A DNA stretch of 64,000 nucleotides from Bacteroidota bacterium (GCA_002748065.1 PDRJ01000028.1:1-64000), one strand, 5' to 3'. Positions 8,850-18,192 are shown, counted from the stretch's first letter. Notes: generated from the sequence alone by a model not told the origin. Numbers and translations: made by a program.

Positions 8850-10367
8850 ATGACAAATGAAAAACTGAATATACAGGAGTTCCTTGATGCGGATGAGCAG
8901 AAGGGACTGCTACGGATTTTGACTGCCGGATCGGTGGACGATGGTAAGTCTACGCTGATAGGGCGACTGTTATACGATAGTAAACTACTCTATGAGGATC
9001 ATTTGGCCGCCCTGGAGCGGGATAGCAAGCGGGTGGGGCATGCCGGTGACGAGATAGACTATGCTCTGTTATTGGATGGCCTTAAGGCGGAGCGTGAGCA
9101 GGGAATCACCATCGATGTGGCCTATCGCTACTTCTCCACCAATAAGCGAAAATTTATTATTGCCGATACGCCCGGTCACGAACAATATACCCGCAACATG
9201 GTGACGGGAGCCTCTACGGCCAACCTTGCCGTTATTCTTATCGATGCGCGCAAGGGGGTGATTACCCAAACTAAGCGCCACTCCTATTTGGTCTCCCTCC
9301 TCGGCATTAAACATGTTGCCCTTGCCGTTAATAAGATGGATTTGGTGGATTATAGTCAGGAGGTCTTTGATAAGATCTGTAAAACGTACAAAGATTTTGT
9401 GGCTCGGCTGAACATCCCCGATGTGCACTATTTTCCGCTTTCTGCACTTAAAGGAGATAATGTGGTGGACAGGAGTGATAAAATGGCGTGGTACAAGGGA
9501 AAGAGTTTGTTGCAATTCCTTGAAACGGTATACGTAAGTAGCGATCGTAATTTTGAGGAGATGCGTTATCCGGTACAGTATGTCAATCGTCCTGATATTC
9601 ATTTCCGGGGCTTTGCCTCTACGGTGGCCTCCGGCATCCTGAAAAAGGGGGAAGAGATCATGGTTTTACCCTCGCGGCAGACCTCCAGGATAAAGGAGGT
9701 TATTACCGATGATGGCGTTTTGGAAGAGGCTTTTCCTCCCCAGTCGGTGACCATTACCCTTGAAGATGAGATTGATGCATCTCGGGGGAATATGATCATT
9801 TATCCCCACCAGCAACCCCATGTGGGGCAACATATTGATGCCATGCTCGTGTGGATGGATGAGGAACCTATGAACGCCCAAACGCACTTCTTCCTTAAAC
9901 ACGCCTACAACAATTGCCGTGCCCACGTGCATACCATCGACTATAAGGTGGATGTGAATACGTTGGAGCGATCTCAGCCGGAAGAGTTGGTGCTGAATGA
10001 TATTGCACGGGTACAGGTGACCACCACCACGCCATTGTTTTTCGACCCTTACAAACAGAATCGTCAGACAGGCTCCTTCATCCTTATCGATCCGTTGACA
10101 CACCATACGGCGGCTGTGGGGATGATGATAGGAAAGTCTAAAAATGCGGGTCATTATGTCCAGGCTGAGGGTGAAGTGTATGCGATAGAGGGAGCGGCTC
10201 AATGCCAAACAAAACGTGAAGCATTGCTACAGCAGGGAAGAATGGCTGTAGTGATAGAGAAGCGTTTTGTGGATGAACAACTCCATGGTGACGATAGGGA
10301 GGCCACTATCAATGCTTTTGTGGACCTGATGCGTCGCTCAGGGGTTGATGTTATTGTGGAGCGCTAA
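8850..10367 (+). CDS. cysN: Sulfate adenylyltransferase subunit 1 (GTPase)
   Basis: Regulatory GTPase subunit of ATP sulfurylase; GTP hydrolysis drives APS synthesis by CysD. The EF-Tu-like G motifs are visible: GSVDDGKST at 27-35, DTPGHEQY near 106-113, and NKMD further on. They are followed by two beta-barrel domains. At 505 residues the protein is longer than an isolated G domain plus barrels but too short to carry a fused APS kinase, so it is CysN and not CysNC. The last roughly 60 residues form an extra tail with no P-loop. Confidence 0.94.
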   Translation: MTNEKLNIQEFLDADEQKGLLRILTAGSVDDGKSTLIGRLLYDSKLLYEDHLAALERDSKRVGHAGDEIDYALLLDGLKAEREQGITIDVAYRYFSTNKRKFIIADTPGHEQYTRNMVTGASTANLAVILIDARKGVITQTKRHSYLVSLLGIKHVALAVNKMDLVDYSQEVFDKICKTYKDFVARLNIPDVHYFPLSALKGDNVVDRSDKMAWYKGKSLLQFLETVYVSSDRNFEEMRYPVQYVNRPDIHFRGFASTVASGILKKGEEIMVLPSRQTSRIKEVITDDGVLEEAFPPQSVTITLEDEIDASRGNMIIYPHQQPHVGQHIDAMLVWMDEEPMNAQTHFFLKHAYNNCRAHVHTIDYKVDVNTLERSQPEELVLNDIARVQVTTTTPLFFDPYKQNRQTGSFILIDPLTHHTAAVGMMIGKSKNAGHYVQAEGEVYAIEGAAQCQTKREALLQQGRMAVVIEKRFVDEQLHGDDREATINAFVDLMRRSGVDVIVER

Positions 10368-10474
10368 TGGTTGTCGTAAGAAAGTGTCAACGAATTATGC
10401 TCTTTTAATCTCCTTTTGAAGAGAGAATAGCGTGCCTTTCCTGTCACCCTTTGCCGTTGTAATCATAAAATAAG

Positions 10475-11632
10475 ATGCTCAATATTAACAGTCCGTTTAG
10501 GTTTGGTCGTATCGTTTCCGGTACGTATTTTTATGATCGTGAGGAAGCTTTGGAACGTATTACAAATACGTTGACGTCGGGTAATAATGTGACCTTATAT
10601 GCTCCGCGTAGGTATGGGAAATCGTCTTTGGTACACAAGGCGTTGGGCGTGTTAGAGCAGCAAGGTTATACGTGTGTGTATGTGGATATGATGGCGGTCT
10701 ATTCTCGTGAAACTTTTGTGCAGTCTTATGCCAAAGCTATTGCCCAAAAGCATAATAATAGGCTCAAAGAGTTTGTCCAAACTGTAAGTAGATTGGTGAG
10801 AGGTATTGTGCCAGCCCTGAGTTTCGATGCGTTGGGGCAGCCCAGCTTTTCCTTGTCGTGGGTACAAGGTATGGACCCGCAAACTACCTTGGAAGATCTT
10901 ATTAACTTGCCCTCCACGTTGAGTAGTGCTAAACAGAAGTGGATAGTGGCTTTTGATGAGTTTCAAGAGATTACAAAGTTGAATGGGGATAACTTTGAGA
11001 ATATATTACGCTCTTGTATACAGCGGCATGAACACGTATCGTATCTATTCCTTGGCAGTCAGACACATATCCTGAAAGATATGTTCCATAATAAAGGCCG
11101 GGCTTTCTACCACTCCTCTGTTAGTATGACCTTACCAAAAATTAGTAAAGAGAAGTCCGTGGCTTTCCTTTTGGAAAAATTTAACGGGAGTGGCCTTACT
11201 CTCCATAAAGAGTTGGCTGAATACATCGTAGATACTGCAGAAGGGCTGGTGTATTATATTCAGTTTGTGGCTTTTGAATTGTGGCAAATGCACAAAATAG
11301 CACAAGAAGATACGGTTACAAAAAATTCTATAGAGCAGGCAATTGATAATGTGTTGAGGATGAAAGCCGATTATTACTGGGAGCTGTGGGGCAAACAAAC
11401 CTCCTATAGGCGTAAAGTGCTAGAGGCTCTTTTTTATGCGCCCACGGAAATATATTCGGCCAATACTGCTCGCGCTTTTGGGTTAAATAGCGCCAATACA
11501 CAAAGTGCTTTTAAGTATTTACTCCAGGATGGTATCGTAGAGAAAATAGATAATGCCTATCTCTTCTCCGACCCTTTCTTGAAGCTTTTTATAAAGAGGT
11601 ATATTGTGGAAAAATCGGTAAGAAAGTATTGA
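10475..11632 (+). CDS. AAA-type ATPase of the archaeal-ATPase-like family
   Basis: 385 aa. Walker A is APRRYGKS (43-50) and Walker B is WIVAFDEF (156-163). A sensor-like segment LFLGSQTHILKDMF follows, and the C-terminus looks like a winged helix (YRRKVLEALF...NSANTQSAFKYLLQDGIVEKI). This architecture is widespread and often multi-copy in Bacteroidales; its biological role is not established. It stands alone between cysN and the first full repeat, so there is no context to assign a function. Codon usage is more AT-rich than in the cysDN genes. Confidence 0.75.
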   Translation: MLNINSPFRFGRIVSGTYFYDREEALERITNTLTSGNNVTLYAPRRYGKSSLVHKALGVLEQQGYTCVYVDMMAVYSRETFVQSYAKAIAQKHNNRLKEFVQTVSRLVRGIVPALSFDALGQPSFSLSWVQGMDPQTTLEDLINLPSTLSSAKQKWIVAFDEFQEITKLNGDNFENILRSCIQRHEHVSYLFLGSQTHILKDMFHNKGRAFYHSSVSMTLPKISKEKSVAFLLEKFNGSGLTLHKELAEYIVDTAEGLVYYIQFVAFELWQMHKIAQEDTVTKNSIEQAIDNVLRMKADYYWELWGKQTSYRRKVLEALFYAPTEIYSANTARAFGLNSANTQSAFKYLLQDGIVEKIDNAYLFSDPFLKLFIKRYIVEKSVRKY

Positions 11633-11707
11633 TATATAGGTGGATACAGTATTATGCTGAAAGGTATTATGTTTTTTGGTATAATGGTGTTTTTTGCTGA
11701 GTTTAGT

Positions 11708-11863
11708 TAGTGTCTGTCTATAAAATCAGCGTTTTGAGAAGAGGCTGCCTAGAAAGTTCGAATTCGAGGCTTGCGAAGGCTGAAATAGGTGAGTTTACTA
11801 GGGTAAATGACCATTTGGAAGACAAGGCATCACGAAGAAGTCGGACTTTATAGACGGACTCTA
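11708..11863 (+). repeat. MITE-like repeat, copy B (short form)
   Basis: About 156 bp. The left end is TAGTGTCTGTCTATAAAA and the right end is TTTATAGACGGACTCTA. The ends are inverted repeats and both include TA, which would fit a TA target duplication. The interior carries GAGAAGAGGCTG, the core TTCGAATTCGAGG, and TTTACTAGGGTAAA. The right end abuts a winged-helix gene remnant. There is no coding potential for a transposase. Confidence 0.85.
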
Positions 11864-11865
11864 GT

Positions 11866-11988
11866 GAGTTGCTTCATGTTAATATCAGGACTGTTCAAAG
11901 AGATTTACGCCTGTTGCAGGATGAAGGGAAACTTGAGCATAAGGGGGGACGGAAATTAGGTTATTGGAGGCTCACCAATAAAAACTAA
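11866..11988 (+). pseudogene. 3' remnant of a winged-helix protein gene
   Basis: Three bases after the end of repeat copy B there is an in-frame stretch of 40 codons ending in TAA 11986-11988. It encodes VNIRTVQRDLRLLQDEGKL and then a KGGRKLGYWRL ending. This is the recognition-helix and wing part of a DeoR- or AlbA_2-associated HTH domain. There is no start codon with a plausible N-terminal domain, and sequence upstream of the repeat does not continue the protein. The gene therefore appears truncated at, or by, the repeat. The remnant ends 18 bases before rmlA. Confidence 0.65.
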
Positions 11989-12006
11989 AAACGAAAACAG
12001 CACAAT

Positions 12007-12909
12007 ATGAAAGGTATTATTTTGGCCGGCGGAGCCGGAACTCGTCTTCATCCCCTCACAAAGGTCGTGTCGAAACAACTGCTTCCTGTTTATGATAAGC
12101 CTATGATTTACTACCCGTTGTCCATCCTGATGTTGTCGGGGATTCGGGAAGTACTTATCATCTCTACGCCCCACGACCTGCCGCACTTTGAGCGGCTTTT
12201 GGGGGATGGTTCGCAGTTGGGGATGGTGCTTCGCTATAAGGTGCAACCTCGTCCCGATGGGTTGGCACAGGCCTTTCTTCTGGGGGAAGAGTTTATCGGC
12301 AGCGATAGTGTGTGTTTAGTTTTGGGGGATAATATCTTTTATGGAGCGGGGTTGCCAAAGATGTTGCGTGCCGCGGTGAAAGCCGTAGAGGATAAGGGGT
12401 TGGCTCAGATATTTGGTTATTATGTGAATGATCCGGAGCGTTATGGCGTAGCAGAGATTGATAAGGATCATCGCGTAGTGAGTATCGAGGAGAAACCGGA
12501 GCATCCCAAAAGTTCCTATGCGGTTGTAGGGTTGTACTATTACACCAACGACGTGGTGGAGGTGGCCAAAGGCATCAAGCCTTCGGCAAGAGGGGAGTTG
12601 GAGATCACCTCGGTGAATGCAGCCTATTTGACGCAGCAACGTTTGCAACTGAACATCATGGGGCGTGGCTACGCCTGGTTGGATACCGGCACCCACGAAG
12701 CCCTGAGTGAAGCTACCGAGTTTGTGAAAACTATCGAAAAACGTACCGGTCTGAAGATCTCCTGCATTGAAGAGATTGCTTGGCGCATGGGCTTTATCGA
12801 CCATGCGCAGTTGGTAAAGCTGACCGAAGCACAGGGGAAAAGTGCCTATGGAGAATACTTGCAGCGGTTGGAGGAGAGAGAGGTGAACCTTCCGAGTAGT
12901 GTGCGATAA
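12007..12909 (+). CDS. rmlA: Glucose-1-phosphate thymidylyltransferase
   Basis: Forms dTDP-glucose from glucose 1-phosphate and dTTP, the first step of dTDP-deoxysugar pathways. The 300 aa start with the signature [18 protein letters not shown], followed by [17 protein letters not shown] and the metal/substrate loop [10 protein letters not shown]. The length is typical of RmlA. No rmlB, rmlC or rmlD gene follows; instead a decayed copy of its own 3' end is present. The dTDP-glucose may therefore feed enzymes encoded elsewhere, or the gene may be a leftover of a former rml operon. Confidence 0.95.
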   Translation: MKGIILAGGAGTRLHPLTKVVSKQLLPVYDKPMIYYPLSILMLSGIREVLIISTPHDLPHFERLLGDGSQLGMVLRYKVQPRPDGLAQAFLLGEEFIGSDSVCLVLGDNIFYGAGLPKMLRAAVKAVEDKGLAQIFGYYVNDPERYGVAEIDKDHRVVSIEEKPEHPKSSYAVVGLYYYTNDVVEVAKGIKPSARGELEITSVNAAYLTQQRLQLNIMGRGYAWLDTGTHEALSEATEFVKTIEKRTGLKISCIEEIAWRMGFIDHAQLVKLTEAQGKSAYGEYLQRLEEREVNLPSSVR

Positions 12910-12910
12910 T

Positions 12911-13106
12911 GGCAGTGGCTGTTGGTTGGCTCACATCCCTGAAGTCCTTAGTGAAGCGTCTGTGAAAATCATGGAGAAATGTATCGGTTTGAAGATCTCC
13001 TTTGGTGCATGGGCGTTATCGGCTATGTGCCGTTGGTATAGTTGATCGAAGCACAGGGGAAAAGTGCCTACGAGTAATACTTCCAGGGGTTGGGTGAAAA
13101 AAGGCC
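12911..13106 (+). pseudogene. Degenerate duplicate of the rmlA 3' end
   Basis: Directly after the rmlA stop the sequence aligns again with the last part of rmlA. Matching blocks include GGTTTGAAGATCTCC (rmlA: GGTCTGAAGATCTCC), GATCGAAGCACAGGGGAAA (rmlA: GACCGAAGCACAGGGGAAA) and AGTGCCTA. Indels and an internal stop (TAG after GGTA near 13040) prevent translation. This is a decayed second rmlA tail, from a tandem duplication or from recombination between two rmlA alleles. Confidence 0.8.
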
Positions 13107-13310
13107 ATAGGTAGTACCTGTTGTCTTTCCCCATCACTAATAGAGAAACGCCCCCAATGGAAGCATTTAATCATTAGTGATTAATGTGAGGCTCTATGTT
13201 TATAAGATATGTTTATGCAGCTAGGAAGTGTTTGGCTCATAGTTTGCGCCGAAACAAGAAGAAAATCCATATAAGTTATTTCTGATTTACATTAAATTTG
13301 ATGCAAAAAA
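13107..13310. other. Non-coding gap before the lhgO-like gene
   Basis: No gene seen. It contains an imperfect palindrome TTAATCATTAGTGATTAA (13168-13185; 7-bp arms, 4-base loop). A TAAATTTG box at 13293-13300 matches the -7 consensus but lies only 11 bases before the ATG and lacks a clear -33 TTG, so it is a weak promoter candidate. Confidence 0.4.
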
Positions 13311-14507
13311 ATGGGTAAAAAAAGTGTAGCAATCATAGGGGGAGGTCTTGTTGGTCTGTCATTGGGATATAAGCTTTCGTTAAGGTCAGATTACAAAATA
13401 ACGGTTTTTGAAAAAGAAAGTGTTGTGGGCAAACATCAATCGGGGAATAACAGTGGAGTTCTGCATTGTGGGCTAAATTACACTCCCGGCTCTTTGAAAG
13501 CAAAATTAGCAAATGACGGCATTAAACAAATGACACAGTTTTGTATTGACAATGATGTTGAACATGATATTTGTGGAAAGATTGTCGTTGCCACCAATGA
13601 TAAGGAGGTAAAGATATTGGATGAAATTGCGGAGAAGGGTAAGCGCAACGGATTGCAAGGACTAAAGTATCTTGATAGAAAAGAGTCTGTGAAGAGAGAG
13701 CCTTATGTTAATGCGGAGAAATCATTACTTGTGCCTGAAGAAGGAATCATTGATTTTAATTCAGTTATGAACAAATTGAGTGATAAAATTCAGTTGGCAG
13801 GACATGAAGTCATATTTAACTCAAAAATTGATAAAGTAAACTCAGTAAGAGGTAAAAGTATAATACAGAGGGGGGAAAGGGAATTAGAGTTTGATTTATT
13901 GATCAACTGTTCAGGATTGTATTCTGATTTAACGTACAAGTACTTGACTAGAAATAAAAGACCTTTGCATATTATTCCCTTTAGAGGAGAGTATATGTCG
14001 ATAAAAGATGAATATAAAGATTTGGTAAATCATCTGATATATCCTGTTCCAGATCCTGATTTTCCTTTTTTAGGAGTTCATTTTACAAGGTTAACCAATG
14101 GAGCACGCGAAGTCGGTCCTAATGCTGTTTTTGCATTGAAAAGAGAAGGATACAGCATTAAAGACTTTTCGCTAAAAGAAACCATGGATAGTGTAATGTA
14201 CAAAGGTTTTCTAAACTTCATTTTGAAAAACTTTTCATTTACTATGAATGAATTTAGAGGATCTTTATCAAGCAGGTTATTTCTGAAAAGAGCTCAAACG
14301 TTAGTCCCCGACATAAGGAGTAATATGATAGAAAAAGGAACTTCAGGCGTCAGAGCACAAGCAATGGACAAACAGGGAACATTAATTATGGATTTTAGAA
14401 TTGAGCGATTCGAAAATCAAATCCATGTGCTAAATGCGCCTTCGCCCGGAGCTACCTCTGCCTTATCAATAGCCGATTATATTATTGATAATTACATATT
14501 AAATTAA
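13311..14507 (+). CDS. lhgO: L-2-hydroxyglutarate oxidase-like FAD oxidoreductase
   Basis: 398-aa FAD-dependent oxidoreductase of the DAO family. It has the N-terminal dinucleotide fold IIGGGLVGLSLGY (residues 8-20), the block GNNSGVLHCGLNYTPGSLKA, and the C-terminal FAD segment LNAPSPGATSALSIADYI. These match LhgO, which oxidises L-2-hydroxyglutarate to 2-oxoglutarate and passes electrons to the quinone pool. Its place in a polysaccharide locus, alone between repeat copies B and C, is unusual. It is more AT-rich than the flanking core genes. It may act on a sugar-linked hydroxy acid, or may just have been carried in; no direct evidence separates these. Confidence 0.8.
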   Translation: MGKKSVAIIGGGLVGLSLGYKLSLRSDYKITVFEKESVVGKHQSGNNSGVLHCGLNYTPGSLKAKLANDGIKQMTQFCIDNDVEHDICGKIVVATNDKEVKILDEIAEKGKRNGLQGLKYLDRKESVKREPYVNAEKSLLVPEEGIIDFNSVMNKLSDKIQLAGHEVIFNSKIDKVNSVRGKSIIQRGERELEFDLLINCSGLYSDLTYKYLTRNKRPLHIIPFRGEYMSIKDEYKDLVNHLIYPVPDPDFPFLGVHFTRLTNGAREVGPNAVFALKREGYSIKDFSLKETMDSVMYKGFLNFILKNFSFTMNEFRGSLSSRLFLKRAQTLVPDIRSNMIEKGTSGVRAQAMDKQGTLIMDFRIERFENQIHVLNAPSPGATSALSIADYIIDNYILN

Positions 14508-14534
14508 TGATTAATCGTACTCGAAAGTTGTAAT

Positions 14535-14667
14535 TAGTATCTCTCCATAACGTCAGCGTTTTGAGAAGAGGCTGTATAGAACGTTCAAATTCGAGGCTTG
14601 TGAAGGCTGAAATAGGGGCGTTTACTGAGGTAAATGACCATTTGGAAGAGAAGCATAACGCAGAAGC
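14535..14667 (+). repeat. MITE-like repeat, copy C (right end lost)
   Basis: The left terminus TAGTATCTCTCCATAACG and the internal blocks GAGAAGAGGCTG, AATTCGAGGCTTGTGAAGG and ACCATTTGGAAGA match copy B. After about 14664 the sequence departs from the family and the right terminal inverted repeat is missing. It begins 27 bases after the lhgO stop. Confidence 0.8.
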
Positions 14668-14981
14668 CCTCCGGTTTAAATATTTTTTGCATAGAAGAAG
14701 TGGCGCAGTGTATGGATTGTGTTTGTTAATAGGTTGCAATTGATAGCATTAATAGAGCGTTGAGGCGAAAGTAGATCGGGAGAGTATTGGCGGGATTTTG
14801 TGCGTGATCTGTATTAGGCCGCTATTTGGGAACTAAAGCCAGTACCATACATTGGAACAATAACTCAATGCTAAGTTTGTGGCGCTTTATCCTCTTTTTT
14901 AGAAGGGTATGAAGCTTAAGGGTTGCTTGAAAGAAAGAATTAAAAAAGTATAGAAATTAGTTTTTGATAAAATAATAAATT
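14668..14981. other. Intergenic stretch without recognisable gene
   Basis: About 310 bases between repeat C and the SDR gene. All six frames are short or interrupted and no family was recognised. It is AT-rich towards the 3' end and probably holds the promoter of the downstream amino-sugar operon, though no good TAnnTTTG box with a -33 element was seen. Confidence 0.4.
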
Positions 14982-15962
14982 ATGAAGAAGTTAAATAATA
15001 AAAAAGTACTTGTAATAGGAGGAGCTGGGTTTATAGGTAGCCACCTTGTGGCAGAGTTGTTAAAATACCCCGTGAAGCAAGTTGTAATATATGACAATTT
15101 TGCAAGGGGGAAAATGGAGAATATCCAAGAGTCGTTAAAAGATGATCGATGTCATGTTTTTTCGCTTGGTGGTGATATTAGAGATATCGATATTTTAGAT
15201 GTTGCAATGAAGGATGTCGATTATGTTTTTCATTTAGCAGCGATGTGGTTACTACATTGCAAAGACTTTCCCAGAACAGCCTTTGATGTGAATGTTCAAG
15301 GTACGTTTAATGTTTTGGAAGCTTGTGTAAAAAACAAGGTGAAAAAACTAATCTATTCGTCTTCAGCCTCTGTATATGGAGATGCCGTTCAGGTGCCAAT
15401 GACAGAAGAACACCCGTTTAACAATAAAAACTTTTATGGTTCTACCAAGATTGCTGGTGAGGCAATGTGTACAGCTTACAACGATAGGTATGGTTTGGAG
15501 GTAATCGGTTTGAGATATATGAATGTGTATGGTCCGGGGCAAGATCAGCATGCGGTATATAGTGGAGTGGTGCCTATCATGTTAAATAAGATTGAAGCAA
15601 ACGAACAACCTGTTATTAATGGTGATGGTAGTCAGGCTTATGATTTTATATATGTTGAGGATGTGGCCAGAGCGAATATTGCTGCTTTGTTGTCTGAAGT
15701 CTCCCATGCTTTTTATAATGTTGGCACAGAGGTTCAAACATCAATAAAAAAATTGTGTGATACTATTTTGGATTTAAAACAATCGAACCTGAAGGTGAAA
15801 TATGTTCCTTACGCAGATGATGATGCGCGACAATTTGTCCAAAATAGAATAGGTTCACGTCAGAAAGCGGAAAAAGAAATTGGTTTTAAATATAAAAACT
15901 CTCTGGAAGATGGTCTTAAAAAACTAATTGCATGGAGAAAGAAAGTAGGTATAGATAAATAA
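14982..15962 (+). CDS. NAD-dependent epimerase/dehydratase (extended SDR)
   Basis: 326-aa extended short-chain dehydrogenase. The Rossmann motif is GGAGFIGS (13-20), the serine block is SSSASVYG, and the catalytic pair is Y152-x3-K156 (YGSTK). It resembles UDP-sugar 4-epimerases and 4,6-dehydratases used in nucleotide-sugar pathways. It is the first gene of a run extending to hisF at 23207, followed by a DegT aminotransferase, which suggests it prepares a keto-sugar or epimer for amination. The exact reaction cannot be read from the sequence. Confidence 0.8.
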   Translation: MKKLNNKKVLVIGGAGFIGSHLVAELLKYPVKQVVIYDNFARGKMENIQESLKDDRCHVFSLGGDIRDIDILDVAMKDVDYVFHLAAMWLLHCKDFPRTAFDVNVQGTFNVLEACVKNKVKKLIYSSSASVYGDAVQVPMTEEHPFNNKNFYGSTKIAGEAMCTAYNDRYGLEVIGLRYMNVYGPGQDQHAVYSGVVPIMLNKIEANEQPVINGDGSQAYDFIYVEDVARANIAALLSEVSHAFYNVGTEVQTSIKKLCDTILDLKQSNLKVKYVPYADDDARQFVQNRIGSRQKAEKEIGFKYKNSLEDGLKKLIAWRKKVGIDK

Positions 15963-15966
15963 TTTG

Positions 15967-17073
15967 ATGATGAAAATTCCACTAATAAAGCCCTATATAG
16001 ATACTGCGATAAAGCAAAAAGTATTAGAAGTACTTGATTCTGGATATTTGACAGAGGGACCTGTTACAAAAGATTTTGAAAATAAAATTTCAGCATATGT
16101 AGATACGGATTATGCAATTGCTGTAACATCTTGTACAACCGGCTTGGAGTTGGCTTTGCGTGCATTGAAAATTGGACAAGGTGATGAGGTTATTGTGCCT
16201 GATTATACGTATCCTGCAACAGCCTCAGTAGTACCCATCGTCGGAGCAACAGCTGTGATCGTAGATGTGTCAAAGAATTCAATGCTTATCGATTATGATG
16301 CTCTTGAAAATGCGATTACAGAGAAAACCAAAGCTATTATTCCGGTTTCTGCTTTTGGGAATCCGCTTGATTACGAAAGACTTAATTATATAAAGAACAA
16401 ATATAATTTATATATTGTAGAAGATGCAGCTCCATCTCTTGGAGCAGAATACAACCATCAAAAAGTTGGGAGTCTGGCTGATATTACTGTTTTCTCTTTT
16501 CATCCTCGAAAATTTATTACTACCGGAGAAGGAGGTGTAGTAACCACCAATAACCAAAAGTGGGCAGAGTGGATGATCTCCTATAAACATTTTGGTATGG
16601 ATATGTCTGCCAATAGTAGGGAAGGTATTCAATTTCATCAGATAGGGACTAATTATAAGCTAAGTAATATTCTTTCGGCTGTTGGCTTAGGACAAATGAT
16701 CAAAATAGATACTTTGCTTGCAAAAAGAAGAGATTTAGCAAGACAGTATATCGAATTGATAGGAACAAAGAGTGGTATATCATTGCCTATAACCACTTCA
16801 AAGGGAGAGCATAGCTACCAGTCTTTTATCGTTTATGTTGATAACAGAGACGAGATTATGACCCAAATGCGTTCTGAAGGCATTGAAGTTCAAATAGGAA
16901 CCTACTCTCTGCATATGCATCATGCGTTTAATGATCATCCTTTAGTTAGAGTTGAAGGTGATATGTGTAATAGTAGGTGGTGTTTTGATCACGCATTAAC
17001 ATTACCTTTATTTAATGATTTAACGTTGGAACAACAGAAAAGAATTATTAATGAGTTAAGGAAACATCTATAG
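15967..17073 (+). CDS. DegT/DnrJ/EryC1/StrS family sugar aminotransferase
   Basis: PLP-dependent enzyme that transaminates a nucleotide-linked keto-sugar. The PLP lysine lies in SFHPRKFITTGEGG, and the upstream motif VVEDAAPSLGA-like (IVEDAAPSLGAEY) is typical. The open frame can be read from TTG 15964, but ATG 15967 (or 15970) is the likely start. The length of about 368 aa fits the family. It lies between the SDR gene and a hydrolase in the putative amino-sugar operon. The sugar position aminated (C3 or C4) is unknown. Confidence 0.88.
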   Translation: MMKIPLIKPYIDTAIKQKVLEVLDSGYLTEGPVTKDFENKISAYVDTDYAIAVTSCTTGLELALRALKIGQGDEVIVPDYTYPATASVVPIVGATAVIVDVSKNSMLIDYDALENAITEKTKAIIPVSAFGNPLDYERLNYIKNKYNLYIVEDAAPSLGAEYNHQKVGSLADITVFSFHPRKFITTGEGGVVTTNNQKWAEWMISYKHFGMDMSANSREGIQFHQIGTNYKLSNILSAVGLGQMIKIDTLLAKRRDLARQYIELIGTKSGISLPITTSKGEHSYQSFIVYVDNRDEIMTQMRSEGIEVQIGTYSLHMHHAFNDHPLVRVEGDMCNSRWCFDHALTLPLFNDLTLEQQKRIINELRKHL

Positions 17074-17112
17074 TTGTTGAGTTAAACAGTATTTATTTTA
17101 GAGAAGTTGACT

Positions 17113-18192
17113 ATGAATTGGATTAAAGAGAAGATTGTATGGATAACTGTGATTTTTGCGATTGTAATACTTAGTTGGTTATGGGGTGTTGTCAGTGTTA
17201 AGTTTGAATTAATGCCTTACAAATACATGAAGAGTATTGTTAAAAAAAGAGCCAATGCCGTGGCTGAGTTTGATAGACATTTTACTGATCCAATCTTAGA
17301 TTCTCAAGATTTATTGTATAAACCGGTTAGAACTAATGATGAATTAACTATGCGTATTAAGAAAATGTTGTTCGAAATTGATGATATTACGCGTTTATAT
17401 GAACATATAATTTTAAAAAGTTCGAGCATAAATGATGGTTTATTTAGGGGTATATATACCTATAACGATAAAATTGATACCGTATATGCATATTATGTAA
17501 AGGGGGAAAATTCAACGGTGGGTGTTAATATTATTCCCGGTTCAGGAATTAATCAGTCTTCTCAAATATTAAAAAAGAGAGAAATTTCTGATAATTATCA
17601 ATGTAATATTGATGATGTGTTAATCGGTTATGCTGATTTGTATATTTATATTAAACCCAATGAGGATATTCTTGCAATACACAATGGTAATAATAAAATC
17701 GGACACATTTCATACGTTAATTATCTAATTAATATGGGGGGATCCTATTCATCCTATTATCTGTTGCAAAGTATAGCCTTAAGTAAATTCATCAAAAAGG
17801 AATATGATAAATTATTTGTTGTTGGGCTTTCACAAGGAGGAGCTGCTGCCTTGCTTAATTGCTTTCAATCAGAACCTGACAAGGCAATTATAGCATCTGG
17901 TTATTCAATACAAATGGATGCACCCTATGAGAGTGGGCACAGTCAAATAATAATTCCTAACTACAGATATATTTATAATTCAACTAGAGTTTATAGTGAA
18001 CTAAATTCATTGTCAACAAAATTTTTGTTTACATATGGGCTCAAGGAAACAGGTCTTTATGGTAAAGAGGCTCAAGAGTTGATAACAGCTACTTCTTTTG
18101 ACTCGTTGTCAAATGTTGAGTGTGTTACACATCCTGAAGGGCATATCTATTATGAACCTATAATAAGGGAGTTTTTAAAAGAGGATTACTAG
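17113..18192 (+). CDS. Membrane-anchored alpha/beta-hydrolase-like protein
   Basis: About 359 aa from ATG 17113 (an earlier TTG at 17107 is less likely). The N-terminus has one transmembrane segment (IVWITVIFAIVILSWLWGVV), so it is probably anchored with its main domain outside the cytoplasm. A nucleophile elbow GLSQGG and a C-terminal histidine region THPEGHIYYEP suggest an alpha/beta hydrolase (esterase, lipase or acyltransferase). It could edit acyl groups on the polysaccharide. I do not recognise a named family; the function is inferred from the elbow motif and neighbours. Confidence 0.6.
   Translation: MNWIKEKIVWITVIFAIVILSWLWGVVSVKFELMPYKYMKSIVKKRANAVAEFDRHFTDPILDSQDLLYKPVRTNDELTMRIKKMLFEIDDITRLYEHIILKSSSINDGLFRGIYTYNDKIDTVYAYYVKGENSTVGVNIIPGSGINQSSQILKKREISDNYQCNIDDVLIGYADLYIYIKPNEDILAIHNGNNKIGHISYVNYLINMGGSYSSYYLLQSIALSKFIKKEYDKLFVVGLSQGGAAALLNCFQSEPDKAIIASGYSIQMDAPYESGHSQIIIPNYRYIYNSTRVYSELNSLSTKFLFTYGLKETGLYGKEAQELITATSFDSLSNVECVTHPEGHIYYEPIIREFLKEDY

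Noticed and set aside
8850..10367. Fused CysNC with APS kinase
   Set aside because: 505 residues and no second P-loop; only the GTPase subunit is present.
13133..13181. 9-bp inverted repeat ATCACTAAT/ATTAGTGAT as an attachment site
   Set aside because: Long loop, low complexity, and no integrase nearby; likely chance.
14561..14743. Short frames inside repeat copies (also 23187-23453, 24890-25087, 23475-23660) that translate to similar peptides containing ERSNSRL-type strings
   Set aside because: The similarity comes from the repeated DNA itself. Frames differ in length and start between copies and no start context is conserved, so they are not treated as genes.
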